Below, in pieces: positions 59,078 through 64,000 of a stretch of 64,000 nucleotides of DNA. The DNA lies in NCBI GenBank assembly GCA_015056315.1, contig SVGN01000004.1, forward strand, positions 1 through 64,000, written 5' to 3'. A program made the position numbers and the translations under genes. The stretch is from Clostridiales bacterium. Its GTDB lineage: Bacteria; Bacillota; Clostridia; Christensenellales; Aristaeellaceae. Below the pieces are notes generated by a model, which saw only the letters and a list, made by a program, of their open reading frames with translations, did no database searches and was not told where the DNA came from. Position 1 is the first letter of the stretch. Each line of letters starts with the position of its first letter.

Positions 59078-61828
59078 TCAATATCCGGCCATGGCCTGGG
59101 TAAGGGCTGCCATGGCGGTCGCTACATCCGAAGTGGTAGCGGAGGGATTACTGATGACGGAATTCAGATTGTTGATCGCCGACTGGATGGCTGCATAGGC
59201 AGCGGAGGAGGAATCCATCGTGCCCATCTGGTCGTATGCGTTGTCGATCAAGCGTCTTGCATCGGGGATCAGCACATTCTGTACGGTGGGGTCGCTGTTC
59301 TGGTAGCCGCCGTTGTTGTTGCCGCCCTGGTGGTAGGTGCATACGCCGTAAGCACTGCCGATACCGAGGAACTCCGTAAGTACACGGCCGTACTCCTTAT
59401 CGTTCACAAAAGCGCTGAGGGGATGCCCGTTGGGAATGACGACCATACCCCTGGTCACCAGTCTGCGGCAGTTTTCACTGGGCAGCATATGGGTATCGGC
59501 ACAAACCTGAACAGATTGGTGCATCTGGCAGTATACCGTGGGCACCGTGGGCTCGTACCAGTAATCGGTCACAACGCCGTAGCCCATGGAATCGTTGCGG
59601 CAGGAACTGGAGGCCAGCTGTCCGCTTACGGCGCAGGTGGTCACCTTTACCAGACCCAGCTCGGAAGGATCCGCTTCGATGATATCCCGGTTGGAAAGCC
59701 CCTTCGCTTTGTGGATCTTGCTCATATAGCTCTGCCACAGGGGGGCTGCCGCATTACCGCCGGTGGTCTTGGAGGAAAGCGGCTTGTAGTTATCGTGGCC
59801 GATCCAGATGGCAGAGGAATACCAGCCCGTGATGCCGCAGAAGGTAACGCCGCGCGAGTCTGAATTGGTACCGGTCTTGCCGGCTACCGTCTGGCCGCTG
59901 ATCTTGGCGTTGGTAGCGGTACCGCCGGAGACTACATCCTTCATCATATCCACGATGAGCCATGCGGTAGAGGGCCGGAATACCTGCACCCTCTGCTGCT
60001 GGGCGTGGCTGTCGTAGACCACGTGACCGTTGCTGTCGGATATACCGAGGAAGGAGATGGGCTTCTGGTATACACCGCCGTTGGCAAGCACACCGAAGGC
60101 GACTGTCTCCTGCAGGGGCGTTACGCCGCTGGAGCCAAGGGACAAGCCGTAGGGTGTGGCATCAATGTTGTTGCGGTCTACGCCCATACGCATCAGGTAT
60201 TCAACGGAGGTCTCCACGCCCACATAATAGACCAGTGCCTGGGCCGCAGAAACATTGTGGCTCTTCTTCATGGCCTGGCGGAAGGTCTGGGGGCCCGCAT
60301 AGCTGCCGCCGCCGTAGTTGCGGGGCCAGGTATCCTTACCGTCGGAGCCGGTCCAGCCCTTGATGGGCACGGGCATATTGTAAACGATGCTGGCAGGGGA
60401 GGCACCCAGCTCGATGGCGGGTGCATATACAGCGATGGGTTTGATGGAGGAGCCGACGGGCATACGCATATCCGTGGCACGGTTCAGGGTCTTGCGCTGG
60501 GTAGGAGCGGTTCGGCTGCCCACCATCGCCTTGATCTCGCCGGTGCGATAATCCATCACCACGGCAGCCACCTGGGGCTGGATGATCTCCTGATAGGTAC
60601 CGTCAGCGTTGCGGGCACGGTAGATCTTATCGCTGGGGTCGCGCAGGGAGGGATACTTCTTCCAGTTGGCGACCGTATCCTCCAGGATCTCCTGGATCTC
60701 CGTATCGATGGCAAGGGTGACGTGATAGCCGCCGGTGCGCAGCTCGTTTTCCATCTTGTAACGGTTTTCGCTGGTGTTCTCCAGATCGCGCATCTCGAGG
60801 AAGCAATCTACGATGTCGCTTACAGCATATTCTACATAATGGGCATACTTGTACATGCCCTCACCCTCTGTGGTGGAGGTCTCCAGCACGTGGGCGGTAG
60901 AGGTATCCAAAGCCGCCTGGTACTGCGCCTGTGTGATGAATTCGTTTTCATACATACAGCGAAGCACGTAGTCTGTGCGGTCGTTGGTGATCTTTTTGTA
61001 ATCGGTGGTCTCGGATTGGCGGGTATAGAAGTTGCGGCGGGGGTTGTAATAGTAGGGGCTGTTGGTCATACCGGCCAGCATGGCGCATTCGCGCAGCGTA
61101 AGCTCCGAAAGAGACTTGCCGAAATACCCCTGTGCAGCCACCTCCACGCCGTAATAATTCTCGCCAAGGTAGATGGTATTGAGGTAGCACTCCAGGATCT
61201 GAGCCTTGGTATAGCGGGTCTCAAGCTGCATGGCCAGATAGGCTTCCTGGATCTTGCGCTTATAGCTCTGCTCTGCGGAGAGCACCGTGTTCTTGATCAG
61301 CTGCTGGGTTATGGTGGAGCCGCCTTGATTGGTGCCGGATACAAAGTTGCTGATAAACGAACCCACGATGCGCTTCAGGTCGATGCCGTTATGGGTGTAG
61401 AAACGGGCGTCTTCTACGGCAACAAAGGCATTGCAGAGGTTTTGCGGCATCATGGAAATGTTGACCATCACACGGTTTTCCGTGCCCTTATAGTCGGTGA
61501 TCACATTACCGTCGGCGTCGTAGAGGAAGGAGGTCTTGTCCTGGTCGCTGAGCATGGCAAGATCCAGCGTAGGAGCGGTCTCCATGTAGCCTTTGGCAAT
61601 GCCGAACACGATACCCGCCAGTGCAAGGCCTGCCAGCACCACAACCAGTGCCGTGATGCGGACGGCGCACACCAATGTGGATACGATAAAATTTGGTTTG
61701 GAGAGACGGGGCTTGAAAATGGTGTGCCGTTTCGGCTCAACATACTCCTGGGCGGGTTCAGGCTCCGCGTAAATGGGAGAATCACTGTACCATTGCTCCT
61801 GGTATTGGTTGGGATCGTTCTTATACAA
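59078..61828 (-). CDS. Class A penicillin-binding protein with C-terminal extension
   Basis: The 916-residue protein makes and cross-links peptidoglycan. A cytoplasmic tail of about 45 residues precedes the membrane helix (about 48-75). The transglycosylase domain has EDARFYTHNGID near 138 and GGSTITQQLIKN. The transpeptidase domain has the SxxK serine in GSSIKP near 459, SHN near 522 and KTGT near 651. Beyond 690 lies a Cys-rich section (CAVSGQLASSSCRND) and a C-terminal helical repeat (LIDNAYDQMGTMDSSSAAYA). ATG 61828 follows GGGAGGAA. Confidence 0.95.
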   Translation of the reverse strand: MYKNDPNQYQEQWYSDSPIYAEPEPAQEYVEPKRHTIFKPRLSKPNFIVSTLVCAVRITALVVVLAGLALAGIVFGIAKGYMETAPTLDLAMLSDQDKTSFLYDADGNVITDYKGTENRVMVNISMMPQNLCNAFVAVEDARFYTHNGIDLKRIVGSFISNFVSGTNQGGSTITQQLIKNTVLSAEQSYKRKIQEAYLAMQLETRYTKAQILECYLNTIYLGENYYGVEVAAQGYFGKSLSELTLRECAMLAGMTNSPYYYNPRRNFYTRQSETTDYKKITNDRTDYVLRCMYENEFITQAQYQAALDTSTAHVLETSTTEGEGMYKYAHYVEYAVSDIVDCFLEMRDLENTSENRYKMENELRTGGYHVTLAIDTEIQEILEDTVANWKKYPSLRDPSDKIYRARNADGTYQEIIQPQVAAVVMDYRTGEIKAMVGSRTAPTQRKTLNRATDMRMPVGSSIKPIAVYAPAIELGASPASIVYNMPVPIKGWTGSDGKDTWPRNYGGGSYAGPQTFRQAMKKSHNVSAAQALVYYVGVETSVEYLMRMGVDRNNIDATPYGLSLGSSGVTPLQETVAFGVLANGGVYQKPISFLGISDSNGHVVYDSHAQQQRVQVFRPSTAWLIVDMMKDVVSGGTATNAKISGQTVAGKTGTNSDSRGVTFCGITGWYSSAIWIGHDNYKPLSSKTTGGNAAAPLWQSYMSKIHKAKGLSNRDIIEADPSELGLVKVTTCAVSGQLASSSCRNDSMGYGVVTDYWYEPTVPTVYCQMHQSVQVCADTHMLPSENCRRLVTRGMVVIPNGHPLSAFVNDKEYGRVLTEFLGIGSAYGVCTYHQGGNNNGGYQNSDPTVQNVLIPDARRLIDNAYDQMGTMDSSSAAYAAIQSAINNLNSVISNPSATTSDVATAMAALTQAMAGY

Positions 61829-61893
61829 AGGTTATTCCTCCCGCAAAAATGAGAGTGGTCGGCTTGCGCCGGTAAACATAAAAATACATATAC

Positions 61894-61899
61894 ATTATA
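61894..61899 (-). promoter_or_regulatory. Extended -10 element of the PBP gene
   Basis: On the minus strand TGGTATAAT lies 66 bases before the PBP start; no clear -35 hexamer. Confidence 0.4.
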
Positions 61900-61998
61900 C
61901 CATAGACCAACCGCCTGCGCCATACCACAGTGTAACAAACTCTTTGACCAAGCATGGCGGAGCGCTGTATGGCATACGCTTCGGGAGGGGGTGGTCTT

Positions 61999-62649
61999 GT
62001 GAAGGGTTCAAAGCGCTCAGGCTTATGGCGGAGTATCCTGCTGGTATTGCTGTTATCAGCGGCGCTGCTGCTGTTTCTTGAGAAAAATCTGAGTAAAACG
62101 CTGCTGGATATGGCCTATGCCACCGCTCATTCCATCGCGCTGGAAACCGTGAACAGAGCAGCGCAGAAGGTGGTTGGCGAGGGCATCGCCTATGCAGAAC
62201 TGATGGAGGTGGAGACCGACAGCGAAGGAAGAGTGACCATGCTTCGGGCCAACACCATGCGGATGAATCAGCTGGCTACCGAGACCGCCATCCTTGCACA
62301 GCAGGAGTTGAACAGCATCGACAACCAAGTGATCAGGGTACCGCTTGGCGCAGCGCTGGGCATCCGGTTTCTGGGCGGATTCGGGCCCAGGATCGGTGTG
62401 CAGATCGTGCCGATCGGTGCTGTCAATACACATTATGAGACCGAATTCGAAACGGCGGGCATCAACCAGACCAGGCACAAGATCTTTTTGACGCTGGAGA
62501 CCTCCGTCAGTCTGATCGTACCGGCGGACTCGAGGATGGTCTCTGTTACAGGTACCGTTCCCATTGCAGAAAGTATCATCGTCGGCCAGGTACCCGACAG
62601 TTTTGTGGATGTGAATGACACTGAGGATATGCTCAACTTGATCCCATAG
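61999..62649 (+). CDS. yunB: Sporulation protein YunB
   Basis: The 216-residue protein has an N-terminal membrane helix (about 12-30) and the YunB body: NMRMNQLATETAILAQQELN-like region, RVPLGAALGIRFLGGFGPRI and GINQTRHKIFLTLETSVSLI. It is a forespore- or mother-cell-expressed sporulation protein of unclear biochemistry, and it supports a spore-forming host. The start is GTG 61999 with GGGAGGGGGTGG upstream; ATG 61954 lacks a site. Confidence 0.87.
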   Translation: MKGSKRSGLWRSILLVLLLSAALLLFLEKNLSKTLLDMAYATAHSIALETVNRAAQKVVGEGIAYAELMEVETDSEGRVTMLRANTMRMNQLATETAILAQQELNSIDNQVIRVPLGAALGIRFLGGFGPRIGVQIVPIGAVNTHYETEFETAGINQTRHKIFLTLETSVSLIVPADSRMVSVTGTVPIAESIIVGQVPDSFVDVNDTEDMLNLIP

Positions 62650-62700
62650 TGCAATATTGTAACAGTTTGGAAAACAATTCCCTTCCTGAAGCGGCTTTTC

Positions 62701-62767
62701 TTGACATGGAAACAATTTTGAAATAAAATAAGATAGAATGCATATGCTTGCATTTCCTATATAGGAA
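62701..62767 (+). promoter_or_regulatory. Promoter and perfect palindrome before the Cys-rich peptide
   Basis: TTGACA (62701-62706) and TAAAAT (62724-62729) are 17 bases apart. TTCCTATATAGGAA at 62754-62767 is a perfect 14-bp palindrome about 18 bases after the expected start point, overlapping the peptide's ribosome binding site; it could be an operator or hairpin. Confidence 0.6.
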
Positions 62768-62775
62768 TGAAGAAT

Positions 62776-62871
62776 ATGCACTGTGGCAAGAATACCCATC
62801 ACCGCTGCGGATGTTCGCTGCCGGTGGTCGAAGGGAGGTTGGGCTGCTCCTGCAGCCCGGACGAAGCATGA
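62776..62871 (+). CDS. 31-residue Cys/His-rich peptide coupled to the next gene
   Basis: The frame MHCGKNTHHRCGCSLPVVEG continues to GCSCSPDEA and stop. It has AGGAA eight bases before its ATG, and its stop overlaps the ATG of the next gene as ATGA. Five cysteines and three histidines in 31 residues suggest metal binding or a regulatory leader. It supplies the missing ribosome access for the next gene, which has no site of its own. No family recognised. Confidence 0.5.
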   Translation: MHCGKNTHHRCGCSLPVVEGRLGCSCSPDEA

Positions 62872-64000
62872 AAAAACGCGGATTGCTGATGCTCTTTGCA
62901 TGTGTTCTGGCATTGGTCACTGTTACATCCTTCGCATATGCCGATGAGGAACCGGTCGCCTGTACGATCGAGCTTTCTCCTGAATTCTTGGTAGGCCCCG
63001 GCGATGTAACGGTCACCATCACCATTTCCAACACCACAGATAAGGATCTGCAGGATCCTGTGGTGCTGTTCAGCCCCCAGGCAGAAGTTATCTCCGATTT
63101 TGGCGATAACGGCTCCGTCACGCTCAAAGCGGGCGAATCCAAGACCTGGACAGGTACTTACTCCGTAAACGAACGGGAGCTGGATCAGGGTTACATCCAG
63201 TACTTTGCCAAGTACACCACCTACCAGGAAAGCGGCCAGGCTACGCCCCGCAGCCAGTCGATCCGTGCTACGGTCTCCCGAACCGAGGCCGAGGTAGCCA
63301 TCGATGTGGACCGTACCATCACGCCGCCCTCTGCCCACGAAGGGCAGGAGGTACAGGTGAAGTATACCATCACCAATGCCGGTACCGTACCGCTGACCGA
63401 TGTTACCATTACCGAACATAAAGATATCAACAGCAAATCCCAGACCATCCCGCAGCTGGATCCCGGTGCAAAGGTAGATATCACCTACAAAGCCACCATG
63501 GGCAAGAAAGATCTTACCAGCAGCGCCGAGATCACCTACAAGGCGCAGGGCAGCACCAAAAAAGAGACCCACAGTGTTGAAGAAAAGACCATTCCTTACG
63601 CTGAGGCCGATCTTACCGCTACGCTCAGCAGCAATGTAAAGGGCGTTGTTTCCGGCGGCACCATCAACCTGAAGCTGGAGCTGAAGAACAAGGGCAGCGT
63701 CGATTTGAGCGATCTCCGCGTGACCGATCCCCTTTTGGGCGATGTGTTCACAAACCAGAAGATCGAGGCTGGGAAGACCCTCACCCTCGAAAAGGAGCTT
63801 ACCCTTACCGAGACCAGCCAGTACCAGTTTACCATTACCGCTATCGATTCCACCGGTACCGAGATCACCGCTGCCAGCAATGCGCTGAGTGTAACGGCGA
63901 TGGATCCCGATGAAGCCCTTAACCTGACGCTTACCGCCACGCCCGACCGTACCGAAGTGTACGACGAGCCTGCCGGTGTGCGCTTTACCCTCACCGTTAC
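62868..64000 (+). CDS. Secreted repeat protein with Ig-like/DUF11 domains, 5' part
   Basis: At least 377 residues; the gene runs off the right edge. A signal peptide (KKRGLLMLFACVLALVTVTS) precedes tandem beta-sandwich repeats of about 90-120 residues with VTVTITISNTTDKDLQDPVV, VQVKYTITNAGTVPLTDVTI and INLKLELKNKGSVDLSDLRV, the DUF11/CARDB-like pattern. The protein is threonine-rich and likely extracellular. The ATG at 62868 has no good ribosome binding site; translation probably depends on the upstream peptide. Confidence 0.75.
   Translation, partial: MKKRGLLMLFACVLALVTVTSFAYADEEPVACTIELSPEFLVGPGDVTVTITISNTTDKDLQDPVVLFSPQAEVISDFGDNGSVTLKAGESKTWTGTYSVNERELDQGYIQYFAKYTTYQESGQATPRSQSIRATVSRTEAEVAIDVDRTITPPSAHEGQEVQVKYTITNAGTVPLTDVTITEHKDINSKSQTIPQLDPGAKVDITYKATMGKKDLTSSAEITYKAQGSTKKETHSVEEKTIPYAEADLTATLSSNVKGVVSGGTINLKLELKNKGSVDLSDLRVTDPLLGDVFTNQKIEAGKTLTLEKELTLTETSQYQFTITAIDSTGTEITAASNALSVTAMDPDEALNLTLTATPDRTEVYDEPAGVRFTLTV

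Overview
The window is a chromosomal stretch of a spore-forming, Gram-positive anaerobe, most likely a gut or rumen Clostridia (Oscillospirales or Christensenellales type). The evidence is a SpoIID-domain protein, a YunB sporulation protein, strong GGAGG ribosome binding sites, T-box control, TTGACA/TATAAT promoters, high GC for a Firmicute, and a polyamine ABC transporter beside a TraX/DegV pair. I cannot fix the family from the sequence alone. No phage, insertion sequence, integrase or CRISPR array is visible.

Layout. 1-4080 (minus): YebC end, a heterodimeric ABC exporter, a 38-residue membrane peptide. 4230-7988 (plus): an SH3 exported protein, then a phosphodiester glycosidase, an Lgt-like membrane protein and an LRR protein. 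8093-13115 (minus): WYL regulator, unknown protein, GNAT, VWA protein, macro-domain protein, tRNA-Leu(UAA). 13242-20546 (plus): FeoA-like protein, SpoIID-like protein, LacI regulator, two small membrane proteins, and a ZorA/ZorB-like proton-channel motor with a third membrane partner. 20639-24825 (minus): potA-potB-potC-potD order of transcription, headed by an ArsR-type regulator. 24971-28716: TraX, DegV, HAD hydrolase, CorC-type protein. 28887-37489: a divergent hexuronate locus (LacI-uxaC; uxaB-uxaA-aldolase-kdgK-SDR) that takes galacturonate via tagaturonate, altronate, KDG and KDPG to pyruvate and glyceraldehyde-3-phosphate. 37600-38973: HD protein and P-loop protein.

39026-44147 (minus): pseudouridine synthase, then a lysine-rich H1-like protein, a two-TM protein, an Hsp70-like ATPase with a glycine-rich hydrophobic tail, and ApbE. 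44244-45089: polysaccharide deacetylase. 45297-49613 (plus): a second phosphodiester glycosidase/Lgt-like pair followed by Ogt and pyruvate kinase. 49718-54772: zinc-ribbon protein, lipoprotein, and a tyrosine T-box operon (aminotransferase-tyrS-yigZ-GNAT). 54853-61828: an SH3/peptidoglycan-binding exported protein, an 815-residue protein of unknown family, and a class A PBP. 61999-64000: YunB, a 31-residue Cys-rich peptide translationally coupled to a large secreted repeat protein cut by the window edge.

The best candidates for undescribed biology are the ZorAB-like motor without any Zorya effector (17791-20546), the Hsp70-like/H1-like membrane operon (40097-43380), the twice-occurring glycosidase plus degenerate-Lgt cassette (5304-7107 and 45297-47333), and the orphan 815-residue protein (56525-58972).
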